64,000 nt of DNA, from the NCBI GenBank assembly GCA_024758765.1, contig CP101406.1, positions 2,356,001 to 2,420,000 on the forward strand, given 5' to 3'. The DNA is from Mycobacterium sp. SVM_VP21 (GTDB taxonomy: Bacteria; Actinomycetota; Actinomycetes; Mycobacteriales; Mycobacteriaceae). A model generated the notes under the pieces. The model was given only the letters and a program-made list of their open reading frames with translations, was not told the origin of the DNA and ran no database searches. Position numbers and translations under genes: made by a program. Of this stretch, positions 1 to 9,327 are shown piece after piece (within the stretch, counting starts at the first letter, position 1; the number at the start of each line of letters is the position of its first letter).

Positions 1-650
1 TGCAGGACCTCGGCGGCAATGTCCGCGATCTGGACAAGCCGCGCTTCGAGGAAGCACTGCAGGTGCTCACCGACTCCATGCGTGAGGCGACCCCGCAGCT
101 GCGCGGAGCGCTGGACGGGGTGGCTTCCCTGTCGCGCAGCCTCAACCGGCGGGACGAGGCGTTGGGTCAGTTGCTGACGCACGCCCAGGTGGTCACCGGT
201 GTGCTCAATCAGCGTGCCGCCCAGGTGAACCAGTTGGTGCTCGACGGCAACCAGCTCTTCGCTGCGCTGGACGAGCGCCGGCAGGCGCTCGGCGCGCTGA
301 TCGGTGGCATCGACGACGTGTCCCAACAGCTTTCCGGATTCGTGACCGATAACCAAAAAGAGATCAGTCCCACCTTGAAGAAGCTGAACCTGGTACTGGA
401 CAACCTGAACGAGCGCAAGGACCGGATCGCCGGCGCACTGGAACGGCTGCCGGGATACGCCACCACGCTCGGCGAGGTGGTGGCTTCGGGTCCGGGCTTC
501 CAGATCAACCTGTACGGCCTGCCGCCGCCTACCATGTCGGAGGTCATGGTCGACATGTTTTTCCAGCCCGGCAAGCTTCCGGACAGCCTGGCCGACTACC
601 TGCGCGGGATGATCTCCGAGCGCACGATCATTAAGCCGAAGTCACCATGA
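1..650 (+). CDS. mce4C: Mce-family protein, MceC position (5' truncated)
   Basis: This is the last 215 codons of a Mce (MlaD-like) protein; the start lies outside the window. Mce proteins form the periplasmic shuttle of a lipid-import ABC system. The visible part is the helical C-terminal region with repeated heptad-like Leu/Gln/Asn stretches (such as QLVLDGNQLFAALDER) typical of MceC/MceD tails, ending in GMISERTIIKPKSP. Its stop overlaps the next start by four bases (ATGA at 647), so it is the upstream member of an operon. The mce4 assignment rests on the following otsA, a neighbour recalled from M. tuberculosis; the C position comes from gene order. Confidence 0.88.
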   Translation, partial: QDLGGNVRDLDKPRFEEALQVLTDSMREATPQLRGALDGVASLSRSLNRRDEALGQLLTHAQVVTGVLNQRAAQVNQLVLDGNQLFAALDERRQALGALIGGIDDVSQQLSGFVTDNQKEISPTLKKLNLVLDNLNERKDRIAGALERLPGYATTLGEVVASGPGFQINLYGLPPPTMSEVMVDMFFQPGKLPDSLADYLRGMISERTIIKPKSP

Positions 651-1981
651 CGCGCAAAACTTCACGCATCCTCCTCGCCGGGGCGTTGGCCGTACTGTTG
701 GCCGCCGCCGCGTACGTGGTGCTGCCGGCGCAGCGCAGCTACCGCATCACCGGCTACTTCGCCTCGGCGGTGGGCCTCTACCCAGGCGACGATGTCCGGG
801 TGGTCGGAGTCCCGGTCGGCCGCATCGAGTCCATCGAGCCGCGTGCTGAGAACGTTAAGATCACCATGTCGGTGAGCAAGGACGTGCCGTTGCCCGCCGA
901 CGTGCATGCGGTGCTGATGGCGCCGAACATCGTCTCGGCGCGGGTCATTCAGCTGGCCCCGGCCTACACCGAAGGTGACAAGCTGGCCGACGGTGCAGTC
1001 CTGGGCGAAGACCGCACTGCGGTCCCGGTCGAGTGGGACGAGGTCAAGCAGGAGCTGACGCAGCTCAGTGCCCAGTTGGCGCCAGAGCAGGGCAAGCTCA
1101 ACGGTGCGCTGAGCGCATTCGTCAACCAGGCGGCCGACACGTTCGACGGCAACGGCGACTCCTTCCGCAACGCACTGCGCGAACTCTCGGCGACTACCGG
1201 ACGGCTCGGCGACTCGCGCACCGACCTGTTCGGCACCGTCAAGAACCTGCAGGTACTGGTGGACGCGCTCTCGGGCAGCAACGAGCAGATCGTCCAGTTC
1301 ACCGACCACGTCGCAGCGGTGTCGGCAGTGCTGGCCGACAGTTCGGTCGACCTCGACGCCACGCTGGGCACCCTCAGTCAGGCGCTGCGCGATGTGCGCG
1401 GCTTCCTGCACGACAACAACGACGCGTTGATCGCCCAGGTCAACAAGCTGGCGGAGTTTACCGAGATGTTGTCGGATCAGAGCGACAACTTCGAGCAGGT
1501 CCTACACATCACGCCGCACGGCCTGGTCAACTTCTACAACATCTACAACCCGGCTCAGGGCTCGCTCGCCGGCCTGCTGTCGCTGCCCGACTTCGCCAAC
1601 CCGGTGCAGTTCATCTGTGGTGGCGTCTTCGACATCGGTTCTGTGCCAGACAACTTCAAACGGGCCGAGATCTGCAAGGAACGGATGGGACCGGTCATGC
1701 GCCGCTGGGCCATGAACTTCATTCCGCTGCTGTTCCACCCGATCAACTCGATCACCGCCTACAAAGGCCAGATCATCTATGACACCCCTGCCACCGAGGC
1801 GAAGGCTCAAACGCCGGTACCTTACCTGAAGTGGTTGCCGGCTCCGGGTGTCACGCCGCCGAGCACCGAGGATGTCGCGGCGCTGTTCCTGCCGCCCCCC
1901 GCGCCGGGGCAGCTGGGCAAGGCGCCCGGCCCGACCGGACCGGCCCAGCCCGGTGCCGGCGCACCACGGGAGGGCGGATGA
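647..1981 (+). CDS. mce4D: Mce-family protein MceD
   Basis: A 444-residue Mce protein of the usual length. An N-terminal membrane anchor (about residues 8-28) is followed by the MlaD/Mce domain (about 35-115; GLYPGDDVRVVGVPVGRIES is the conserved strand-turn), a long alpha-helical region and a Pro/Gly-rich tail (about 400-444). The start overlaps the previous stop by four bases, and its own stop overlaps the lipoprotein gene in the same way. Mce4 proteins import cholesterol and related sterols in M. tuberculosis; that role is inferred here from operon identity. Confidence 0.9.
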   Translation: MTRKTSRILLAGALAVLLAAAAYVVLPAQRSYRITGYFASAVGLYPGDDVRVVGVPVGRIESIEPRAENVKITMSVSKDVPLPADVHAVLMAPNIVSARVIQLAPAYTEGDKLADGAVLGEDRTAVPVEWDEVKQELTQLSAQLAPEQGKLNGALSAFVNQAADTFDGNGDSFRNALRELSATTGRLGDSRTDLFGTVKNLQVLVDALSGSNEQIVQFTDHVAAVSAVLADSSVDLDATLGTLSQALRDVRGFLHDNNDALIAQVNKLAEFTEMLSDQSDNFEQVLHITPHGLVNFYNIYNPAQGSLAGLLSLPDFANPVQFICGGVFDIGSVPDNFKRAEICKERMGPVMRRWAMNFIPLLFHPINSITAYKGQIIYDTPATEAKAQTPVPYLKWLPAPGVTPPSTEDVAALFLPPPAPGQLGKAPGPTGPAQPGAGAPREGG

Positions 1982-3165
1982 GCGTGAAGTCTGTTGGCGG
2001 TGCGCTGCAGCGGGTCGGCCGGCGCGGTGCGGCACTCGGCGCCGGGGTGTTGGTGTTGTCCGGTTGTCAGTTCGGCGGGCTGAACTCGCTGAACATGCCG
2101 GGAACCGCGGGCCATGGCCGCGGCTCGTACAGCATCACCGTGCACCTGCCGGATGTGACCACGTTGCCGCAGAATTCACCGGTGATGGTCGACGATGTCA
2201 CCGTCGGCAGTGTCTCGGGCATTCGGGCCGTGCAACAGCCCGACGGCAGCTTCTATGCCGCGGTCAAGTTGTCGCTGGACGGCCAGGTGCAGCTGCCGGC
2301 CAATGCCATCGCGAAGGTCGCCCAGACCTCGCTGCTGGGTTCTCAGCACATCGAGCTGGCCGAGCCGACCGACCAACCGCCGGTCGGTAACCTCGTCGCC
2401 GGCGATGAGATTCCGCTCAGCCGGACCGGCCGCTACCCCAGCACCGAAGAGGTGTTGTCGTCGTTGGGCGTGGTGGTGAACCAGGGCAATCTCGGTGCGC
2501 TGCAGGACATCACCGAAGAGGCCTATGCTGCCGTCGCGGGCCGGGCCGGCACTTTTGCCGAGCTGGTGCCGCGACTGGCCGAACTCACCGCATCGCTGGA
2601 CCGCCAGGCGCACGACATCATCGCCGCCGCAGACGGCCTGAATCGGGTTGGCGCGACCCTGGCCCGTAGCGCCCCCAGCCTGGCACGGGCGCTGGACACC
2701 ATGCCGGCGGCACTGCAGGTGCTCAACGACAACCGCAGCAACATCGTCGATGCGTTCGGGGCGCTGCAGCGGTTGGCCGTGGTCGGATCGCGGATCATGA
2801 GCGAGACCAAGGAAGACTTCGCCGCCGACATCAAGGATCTGTACCCGATCATCAAGGCCTTCGCTGACAACGCCAACGAGTTGGTGACGTCGCTCCCGTT
2901 CATCCCGACATTCCCCTTCCCCTCGATGTATCTGCGCAACGCGGTGCGCGGTGACTTCCTCAACGTCTATGTCACCTTCGACATGACACTGCGGCGATTC
3001 GGTGAGACGGTCTTCACCACCGGCGGTTTCGACCCGAACATGCCGCACATGCACGACGTCCTCAACCCACCCGACTTCTTGATCGGCCAGATGGCGAACC
3101 TGTCCGGACAGGCTGCCGACCCGTTCAAGATCCCGCCCGGCACGGCTGCCCACTATGAGGAATGA
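1978..3165 (+). CDS. lprN: Mce-family lipoprotein MceE (LprN-like)
   Basis: A 395-residue Mce lipoprotein. The ATG at 1978 overlaps the mce4D stop and gives a basic, hydrophobic signal peptide ending in lipobox LSGC, with the lipidated Cys at residue 30. The Mce domain follows (about 45-125, including SPVMVDDVTVGSVSGI) and then the helical domain. In every Mce operon the E subunit is the lipoprotein, so lipobox and position agree. It should anchor the Mce4 shuttle in the membrane. Starting further upstream would put 49 residues of out-of-character sequence before the signal peptide. Confidence 0.92.
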   Translation: MSVKSVGGALQRVGRRGAALGAGVLVLSGCQFGGLNSLNMPGTAGHGRGSYSITVHLPDVTTLPQNSPVMVDDVTVGSVSGIRAVQQPDGSFYAAVKLSLDGQVQLPANAIAKVAQTSLLGSQHIELAEPTDQPPVGNLVAGDEIPLSRTGRYPSTEEVLSSLGVVVNQGNLGALQDITEEAYAAVAGRAGTFAELVPRLAELTASLDRQAHDIIAAADGLNRVGATLARSAPSLARALDTMPAALQVLNDNRSNIVDAFGALQRLAVVGSRIMSETKEDFAADIKDLYPIIKAFADNANELVTSLPFIPTFPFPSMYLRNAVRGDFLNVYVTFDMTLRRFGETVFTTGGFDPNMPHMHDVLNPPDFLIGQMANLSGQAADPFKIPPGTAAHYEE

Positions 3166-3171
3166 CCTGCG

Positions 3172-4869
3172 ATGCTGACCCGCCTCGTCCGAATCCAGCT
3201 CGGGATCTTCGCCGTGGTCACAGTGCTGGCCGTCGGCGCGATCTCGATCCTGTATCTGCATGCCCCGAGCCGGCTGGGCATCGGGACCTACAACGTGTCG
3301 GCTGACTTCATCGGCGGCGGCGGTATCTACAAAAGCGCCAACGTCACCTACCGCGGCGTGACCGTGGGTCGGGTGGAATCTGTTCAACTCAGCGACCACG
3401 GCGTGGACGCAGCCATGCGGCTCAACAGCAGCACCAAGATCCCTGCCAACGTCACCGCCACCGTCAAGAGCATGTCCGCGATCGGTGAGCAGTACATCGA
3501 CCTGGTTCCACCGGCCGGGGACGCTGCCGCAGGGGTGCTGCGCAATGGCGCACGCATCGGCCAGGACCGCACCGCGATCGGTCAGGACATCGCTGGCCTG
3601 CTCGACCAGGCGCAGTCGTTGGTCAACAGTGCCGCCAACAGCCGCCTTCGCGATCTGCTGCGCAGCGCGTTCGATGGATTCAACGGCTCCGGGCAGGAAC
3701 TGGCCCGGATGATCGCCTCGTCACGGCAGCTGATCGACGAGGCCAATGCCAACTTCGACGCGACTTCGGCGCTGATCGACCAGGTCGAGCCCTTCTTGGA
3801 CGCCCAGATCCGCGGCGGCGACGACATCAAGAAACTGACGCGGTCGCTGGCGGCGGTCACCACCGAGGTGCGCAACGCCGACCCGCAGCTGCGCGAGGTG
3901 CTGCAGACCCTGCCCAGCGTCGCCGACGAGGCCAACACCACATTCGACGGCATTCGGGCCTCCTTCCCGACGCTTGCGGCCAGCATCGCGAACTTCGGGC
4001 GGGTCGGGGTCATCTACCGCAACTCCATCGAGCAGGCGCTGGTGGTGTTCCCCGCGCTGATGGCGGCACTGATCACCGTCGCCGGCGGCGTACCGATGGA
4101 TGAGGGCGCCAAGCTGGACTTCAAGATCGACATGCACGACCCGCCGCCCTGCACCGTCGGCTTCTTGCCGTTCACCGAGATGCGCACGCCGGCCGACGAG
4201 ACCGTCCGCGAGCTACCCAAGAACCTGTACTGCCAAGCCGCGCAGAATGACCCCTCGGCGGTTCGCGGCGCGCGCAACTACCCGTGCATGGAGTATCCGG
4301 GCAAGCGGGCGCCGACCATCCAGCTCTGTCGCGACCCGAAGGGCTACGTCCCGATCGGCAGCAACCCGTGGCGCGGTCCGCCGATCCCGTACGACACCCC
4401 GATCACCGATCCGCGGATGCTCAATCCGATGAACAAGTTCCCCTACATCCCGCCGTCGGCGGACTACGACCCGGGACCACCGGTCGTGGCGCTGCCGCCG
4501 GGTGTGCCCGCGGGCCCCGGCCCGGCGCCCAACCCGCCGTTCCCGCTGCCGTACCCGCCGAACGAGCTCGGGCCGAATCCGCCGGCGCCGTGGCCGTACT
4601 ACGCGCCGCCGGACCAGAACCTGCCGACCGGTCCTGGGGGCAACGGTGGCCTGCCCGCCTACGGCCGTGACCCCGCTCCGGCAGCAGCTCCCGGGCCGGC
4701 TCCGGGACCGTTGCCCGCCGAGGCCAACGGTGTTGCCTACAGCACCTACGACCGGTCCGGAAAGTTCGTGGATCCGGCAGGCAACAGCGGAGTGTTCGTC
4801 TCCGGCTCCGACAAGTGGCTGCCCGCCGAGAACTGGGCTGATCTGATGCTCGCGCCGAGGCAGACGTGA
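3172..4869 (+). CDS. mce4F: Mce-family protein MceF
   Basis: The last Mce subunit, 565 residues. A membrane anchor (about 7-28) precedes the Mce domain (about 38-120; GGGIYKSANVTYRGVTVG) and the helical region. From about residue 400 the protein becomes a long Pro/Gly/Ala-rich tail, as in other MceF proteins. The ATG lies six bases after the lprN stop. The tail is presumably extended and may face the outer envelope; that is inference. The stop overlaps the next gene by four bases (GTGA). Confidence 0.9.
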   Translation: MLTRLVRIQLGIFAVVTVLAVGAISILYLHAPSRLGIGTYNVSADFIGGGGIYKSANVTYRGVTVGRVESVQLSDHGVDAAMRLNSSTKIPANVTATVKSMSAIGEQYIDLVPPAGDAAAGVLRNGARIGQDRTAIGQDIAGLLDQAQSLVNSAANSRLRDLLRSAFDGFNGSGQELARMIASSRQLIDEANANFDATSALIDQVEPFLDAQIRGGDDIKKLTRSLAAVTTEVRNADPQLREVLQTLPSVADEANTTFDGIRASFPTLAASIANFGRVGVIYRNSIEQALVVFPALMAALITVAGGVPMDEGAKLDFKIDMHDPPPCTVGFLPFTEMRTPADETVRELPKNLYCQAAQNDPSAVRGARNYPCMEYPGKRAPTIQLCRDPKGYVPIGSNPWRGPPIPYDTPITDPRMLNPMNKFPYIPPSADYDPGPPVVALPPGVPAGPGPAPNPPFPLPYPPNELGPNPPAPWPYYAPPDQNLPTGPGGNGGLPAYGRDPAPAAAPGPAPGPLPAEANGVAYSTYDRSGKFVDPAGNSGVFVSGSDKWLPAENWADLMLAPRQT

Positions 4870-5537
4870 GCGGACCCGACGACGCGAAGGTCCGGCGCCG
4901 GGCCTCGCGGGCTGCGGGACCAGCAGGTGATGCCGGCGAAACGACGCCGAGTGCGGTAACGATTCCGGCACCGAGCCGCGCTGCGGTGCGTGCGGTCCGG
5001 CCGGCCGGACCGCCGCCGCGGCGGCGGCCCAATGCCCGCAAGACTGCGCAACTGGCGGGCGCCGTCGGACTCGCGGCGTCGGTCCTGCTTGGACTGATGG
5101 TCGCCGCGCTCGGGGTGCAACACCGGCATGCCGACGCAGAGCAACAGCGGGATCAGCGATTCGTCGACACCGCGGTCCAGACCGTGCTGAACATGTATAC
5201 CTATACGCCCGACACCATCAGTGACCAGGTAGATCTGTTCGTGGCGGGCACCAGCGGACCGCTGCGCGACACGATGGCCGCCAACGCCGAGAACCTCAAG
5301 GCGTTGCTCCGCGAGACCAAGCACAGCTCGGAAGCCGTCATCAACGCCGCGGCATTGGAAGGGGTCGACAACATCGCTGCCAACGCGTCGGTGTTGGTGG
5401 CGATGCGGGCTACCGCCACCGATGTCGATGGCGTCAACAAGCCGTCGCAGCCCTACGCTTTGCGGGTGATCGTGCATGAAGACGACGCGGGCAACATGAC
5501 GGCTTACGACCTCAAGTGGCCGGACGGCAGCCGATGA
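4866..5537 (+). CDS. Mce-associated membrane protein
   Basis: A 223-residue protein with a disordered, basic, Pro/Ala/Arg-rich N-terminus (1-60), one membrane segment (about 62-84) and an extracytoplasmic domain. This is the layout of Mce-associated (Mas) proteins encoded after mceF. The GTG start overlaps the mce4F stop, so translation is coupled. By position it corresponds to the first Mas protein of mce4, thought to stabilise the Mce complex. No catalytic motif is visible. Confidence 0.85.
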   Translation: MSGPDDAKVRRRASRAAGPAGDAGETTPSAVTIPAPSRAAVRAVRPAGPPPRRRPNARKTAQLAGAVGLAASVLLGLMVAALGVQHRHADAEQQRDQRFVDTAVQTVLNMYTYTPDTISDQVDLFVAGTSGPLRDTMAANAENLKALLRETKHSSEAVINAAALEGVDNIAANASVLVAMRATATDVDGVNKPSQPYALRVIVHEDDAGNMTAYDLKWPDGSR

Positions 5538-6022
5538 CGCGTAAGTGGATGTTGCTGGCCGTCTTGGCGGGGTTGCTCGCGGCGTTCGTGGGTCTTGGCG
5601 CATCGGCGGGAAAGCTGTACTGGAACCGGGTCGAGTCGCATGGTGAGCAGTCGGCGCGCTCGGAGTTGGTCAGACTGACCGCCGACGAGATCCCGAAAGT
5701 GCTTGGGTATGAGTACAAGACCGTGGAACGCAGCCTGACCGAGACGTACCCGATGTTCACGGGGGACTACCGCCGCGAATTCGAGGCTCGTGCCATCAAC
5801 GAGATCATCCCGCAGGCGCGCGATAAGCAGTTGGTGAACCAGGTCGATGTCGTCGGCGTCGCTGCCATGGCTGCGCGCCGGACTTCGGGTTCGGTGTTGG
5901 TGTTCGTCAACCGCACCGTGACCGGCAAGTCCAAGGAGAAGTACTACGAGGGCAGTCGGCTGCGGGTGGACTTCCGCAAGATCGACCGCAAGTGGCTGAT
6001 CAGCAACATCGTGCCGATCTAG
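5534..6022 (+). CDS. Mce-associated membrane protein
   Basis: A 162-residue protein with an N-terminal membrane anchor (about 5-26) and a mixed alpha/beta extracytoplasmic domain resembling the SnoaL-like fold of other Mas proteins. The ATG at 5534 overlaps the preceding stop (ATGA) and is preferred over an in-frame upstream start at 5516 that lies inside the previous gene. It is the second Mas protein of the operon and probably works with its neighbour in the Mce4 importer. Confidence 0.83.
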   Translation: MTRKWMLLAVLAGLLAAFVGLGASAGKLYWNRVESHGEQSARSELVRLTADEIPKVLGYEYKTVERSLTETYPMFTGDYRREFEARAINEIIPQARDKQLVNQVDVVGVAAMAARRTSGSVLVFVNRTVTGKSKEKYYEGSRLRVDFRKIDRKWLISNIVPI

Positions 6023-6040
6023 CTGAAAGGATTGAGCGCC

Positions 6041-6580
6041 ATGGGGAAACTTGTTCGTGGTCTTGTCGCCTTGGCTGCGGCGGTGACGGCGGCCACCGGA
6101 CTCGCAGTCCCGGCCGGTGCCGACGACGATGCGATTCCAGAAGGCACGCTGGAGGGCATCTACACCTACAACGACGGTGCCAAGACCGCGACCTGGAAGA
6201 TCTATCCGCTGTGCGTCCCGACCGTCGGCGACGGCCGGGTGCCACTGCACCTGGCGGTCGGCTGCAAGCTGCAGGTTGAAAGCAACGGCCCGCCCGGACA
6301 GGCCGGGGCCTACCGGCTGGCCAACGGCCAGTGGACGTACAAGACACCGCTGTTGGCGGGTACCCGGTGCTCCGACGGCAGCACCGCGGGCAGCGAAGAG
6401 ATGTACCAGTTCGACACCTCGCTCAACGGCACCTACACCCACTCGCACAACGCGGTGTGTGGTCTGCAGCCCGGTTTGGAGAAGCGCGCCTTCACCCTGA
6501 CGTTCGTCTCGCCGTTGCCGAACCCGGTGATCCACTACCCGCTGAACTGCCAGGACAACCCGCAGCATCTGTGTAGCTGA
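6041..6580 (+). CDS. Secreted protein at the end of the mce4 operon
   Basis: A 179-residue exported protein. A Sec signal peptide (about 1-28, ending near VPAGA) is followed by a domain with several Cys residues (PLCVP, GCKLQ, TRCSD, AVCGL, NCQDN, HLCS), suggesting disulfides. The ATG at 6041 sits nine bases after GAAAGGA. By position it matches the uncharacterised secreted protein between mce4 and otsA in M. tuberculosis; no function can be assigned. It converges on otsA with one base between the two stops. Confidence 0.8.
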   Translation: MGKLVRGLVALAAAVTAATGLAVPAGADDDAIPEGTLEGIYTYNDGAKTATWKIYPLCVPTVGDGRVPLHLAVGCKLQVESNGPPGQAGAYRLANGQWTYKTPLLAGTRCSDGSTAGSEEMYQFDTSLNGTYTHSHNAVCGLQPGLEKRAFTLTFVSPLPNPVIHYPLNCQDNPQHLCS

Positions 6581-6581
6581 G

Positions 6582-8030
6582 CTACTCCGCGGAGTCGGCG
6601 AGCGCACCGAGGAAGGATCGGGCCCAGCGGTCCACGTCGTGGGCCAGCACCTGACGGCGCAGTGCCCGCATCCGTCGGCGCCCCTCCTCCGGAGTCTGGT
6701 TGACCGCCGCCTCGATGACGTCCTTGACACACTCGAGGTCATGCGGATTGACCAGGTAGGCCTGACGTAATTCTGCTGCAGCACCAGTGAATTCGCTCAA
6801 GACCAAGGCGCCGCCCAGGTCGCTGCGGCAGGCCACGTATTCCTTGGCGACCAGATTCATTCCGTCACGCAGCGGGGTCACCAGCATGACGTCGCTGGCC
6901 ACGAAGAATGCGATCAGTTCATCGCGGGGGACCGGGCGGTGCAGGTAGTGCACCACTGCGTGACCGACTTCGCTGTACTCGCCGTTGATGTGGCCGACTT
7001 GGCGTTCGATGTCGTCGCGCAGGATCTGGTAGCTCTCCACCCGCTCCCGGCTCGGAGTCGCCAGCTGCACCAGCACGGTGTCGTCGCGTTTGGCGCGTCC
7101 CTCGGCCAGCAGCTCGTTGAACGCCTTGAGCCGGACATCGATGCCCTTGGTGTAGTCCAGGCGATCCACGCCGAGCAGGATCTTTCGCGGATGTCCCAGT
7201 TCGGCGCGAATCTCCTTGGCCCGCCGCCGGATTCCGCGCTCGCGCGCCTTGCGGTCGAGTTCGCCGGAGTCGATCGAAATGGGGAAGGCGCCGACTCGTA
7301 CCGTTCGATCGTTCAACCGCACCTCGCCGAATCGGCTGCGCACCCCGACCGAGCCTCGCGAGGTGACGGCGCCGGCCAGATTGCGGGCCAAGAACAAGAA
7401 GTTCTGGGCGCCGCCGGCCAGGTGAAAGCCGACCAGGTCGGCGCCGAGCAGGCCGTCGACGATCTCGGCGCGCCACGGCAGCTGCATGAACAGCTCCACC
7501 GGCGGGAACGGGATGTGCAGGAAGAAGCCGATGGTCAGGTCGGGGCGCAGATCCCGCAGCATCTTCGGCACCAGCTGCAGCTGATAGTCCTGGACCCACA
7601 CGGTCGCGCCCGGCGCGGCGGCTCGCGACGTGGCCTCGGCGAAACGGCGGTTGACGTCGACGTAGCGGTCCCACCACTGCCGGTGGTAGATCGGTTTGAC
7701 GATCACGTCGTGATACAGCGGCCACAGGGTGGCGTTGGAGAAGCCCTCGTAGTACTCGGCGATATCGGTGGTGTCCAGCGGCACCGGATGCAGCCGCAGG
7801 TCCTCGATGTCGATCGGCCCGCCGGGCGCCTCCAGGCTGCCGGGCCAGCCGACCCAGGCGCCGCGGCGCTTACGCAGCAGCGGCTCGAGCGCGGTGACCA
7901 ATCCGCCGGGGCTGCGCTTCCACGCCGTCGTACCGTCCGGGAGCACCTCGATGTCGATCGGCAGCCGGTTGGCCACTACGACGAAATCGGACTCCCCGGG
8001 TGAAGCCGGTGGTTCCCCCGACTCCGGCAT
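6582..8030 (-). CDS. otsA: Alpha,alpha-trehalose-phosphate synthase (GT20)
   Basis: Makes trehalose-6-phosphate from a nucleotide-glucose and glucose-6-phosphate, in the cytoplasm. The 482 residues carry the GT20 signatures in order: NRLP (about 21-24), [13 protein letters not shown] (about 40-52), [16 protein letters not shown] with its substrate-binding Arg/Lys, and [14 protein letters not shown] near the C-terminus. Length matches actinobacterial OtsA. The ATG is immediately downstream of the stop of a 57-codon gene, so the two are probably cotranscribed. Trehalose feeds mycolate glycolipids and stress protection in mycobacteria. Confidence 0.96.
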   Translation of the reverse strand: MPESGEPPASPGESDFVVVANRLPIDIEVLPDGTTAWKRSPGGLVTALEPLLRKRRGAWVGWPGSLEAPGGPIDIEDLRLHPVPLDTTDIAEYYEGFSNATLWPLYHDVIVKPIYHRQWWDRYVDVNRRFAEATSRAAAPGATVWVQDYQLQLVPKMLRDLRPDLTIGFFLHIPFPPVELFMQLPWRAEIVDGLLGADLVGFHLAGGAQNFLFLARNLAGAVTSRGSVGVRSRFGEVRLNDRTVRVGAFPISIDSGELDRKARERGIRRRAKEIRAELGHPRKILLGVDRLDYTKGIDVRLKAFNELLAEGRAKRDDTVLVQLATPSRERVESYQILRDDIERQVGHINGEYSEVGHAVVHYLHRPVPRDELIAFFVASDVMLVTPLRDGMNLVAKEYVACRSDLGGALVLSEFTGAAAELRQAYLVNPHDLECVKDVIEAAVNQTPEEGRRRMRALRRQVLAHDVDRWARSFLGALADSAE

Positions 8031-8204
8031 CTACGCCCCGTTCTTGTCGGGTGTCGCGGGCCCGATCCCCAGCATGGACAGGAACACCCGACACTCGTCG
8101 GCGTCCTCGGCGTAGGCGGCAACCACTCGCCGAGCTTGGCGCGCGGTGCTGTCGGCCAGCGGTTCCACGTCTTCGATGTCGGCGTGTTCGGATTTAGCAG
8201 GCAT
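8031..8204 (-). CDS. Small conserved-position hypothetical protein upstream of otsA
   Basis: A 57-residue acidic protein beginning MPAKSEHADIEDVEP and ending GPATPDKNGA. Its stop directly abuts the otsA ATG, with no intervening base. M. tuberculosis has a comparably small gene at the same place, which supports it being real. No domain or membrane segment is visible. Tight coupling suggests a role linked to trehalose synthesis or simply a translational leader for otsA; neither is shown. Confidence 0.6.
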   Translation of the reverse strand: MPAKSEHADIEDVEPLADSTARQARRVVAAYAEDADECRVFLSMLGIGPATPDKNGA

Positions 8205-8303
8205 GCATTGACTCTAGCGAAGTGCGCGCTGTGTCACACCTGGCTCGGGCAGCTCAGGCCGGCCGCCGTAGCCTGTGATGCGAAGACGACGAGGGCGGAG
8301 GCA

Positions 8304-9236
8304 ATGGCCACATCGGACACCGCAGCGCAGCAGCCTGACGACACTTCGGATCGGCTGGTCGACTACGAAACGCTCGACGACGGGCGCATTGCCCGGATCT
8401 GGCTGAATCGCCCCGACGTGCACAACGCGCAGAATCGCACCCTGCTGGTGCAGCTCGACGAGGCATTCGGCCGGGCCGAGGCCGATGACACCGTCCGGGT
8501 GGTGATCCTGGCCGCGCGGGGCAAGAACTTCTCCGCCGGCCACGACCTGGGGTCCGAAGCCACGTTGCTCGAGCGGCGCCCCGGGCCGGCGCAGCACCCG
8601 ACGTTCCAATCCCACGGCGCCACCCGCGAGCCGGTCGTGGAAAAGACCTACCTGCAGGAGTGGCACTTCTTCTTCCAGAACACCTGCCGGTGGCGCGACC
8701 TGCGCAAGATCACCATCGCGCAGGTGCAGGGCAACGCCATCTCGGCCGGGCTAATGCTGATCTGGGCGTGCGACCTGATCGTGGCCGCCGACAATGCCCG
8801 GTTCTCCGACGTGGTCGGGGTGCGGCTGGGGATGCCGGGTGTGGAGTACTACGCCCACCCCTGGGAATTCGGACCCCGCAAAGCCAAGGAGCTGCTGCTG
8901 ACCGGGGACTCGCTGGACGCTGACGAGGCGCACCGGCTGGGCATGGTCTCCAAGGTGTTCCCGGCCGATGAGCTGGCGGACAAGACGCTGGAGTTCGCCC
9001 GCCGCATCGCGAAGCTGCCCACCATGGCCGCGCTGCTGATCAAGGATTCGGTGAACGGCGCCGCCGACGCGATGGGTTTCACCGAGGCGCTACGGCACGG
9101 CTTCCATATTCATCAACTGGGTCATGCTCATTGGGCCGCTCACAACGAAAACCGCGCCCCGCTGGGGTTGCCGCCTGACGTCGAGGACTGGCGCACCGCC
9201 CGGCCCACCGCGGTGGCTCGCCGCGACCAACCCTGA
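8304..9236 (+). CDS. Enoyl-CoA hydratase/isomerase family protein
   Basis: A 310-residue crotonase-fold protein. The oxyanion-hole segments are RGKNFSAGHDLGSE (about 72-85) and GNAISAGLMLIWACDLIVAA (about 145-164), followed by the family's C-terminal helices (KELLLTGDSLDADEAHRLG). ATG 8304 has GGCGGAGG just upstream and is preferred to an in-frame extension to 8136 that would cross the small gene on the other strand. It probably hydrates 2-enoyl-CoA or acts on a related CoA ester. The substrate is unknown, though position beside mce4 makes a sterol or fatty-acid degradation role plausible. Confidence 0.88.
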   Translation: MATSDTAAQQPDDTSDRLVDYETLDDGRIARIWLNRPDVHNAQNRTLLVQLDEAFGRAEADDTVRVVILAARGKNFSAGHDLGSEATLLERRPGPAQHPTFQSHGATREPVVEKTYLQEWHFFFQNTCRWRDLRKITIAQVQGNAISAGLMLIWACDLIVAADNARFSDVVGVRLGMPGVEYYAHPWEFGPRKAKELLLTGDSLDADEAHRLGMVSKVFPADELADKTLEFARRIAKLPTMAALLIKDSVNGAADAMGFTEALRHGFHIHQLGHAHWAAHNENRAPLGLPPDVEDWRTARPTAVARRDQP

Positions 9237-9327
9237 CTTAGGCGCCTTGCGTCGTTCGGCGGGGGCGGGGGCCCGAGGCATGGTTCCATAGGTAGAACCT
9301 GTTTCAGTTTCGATGTGAGGGGTCGGT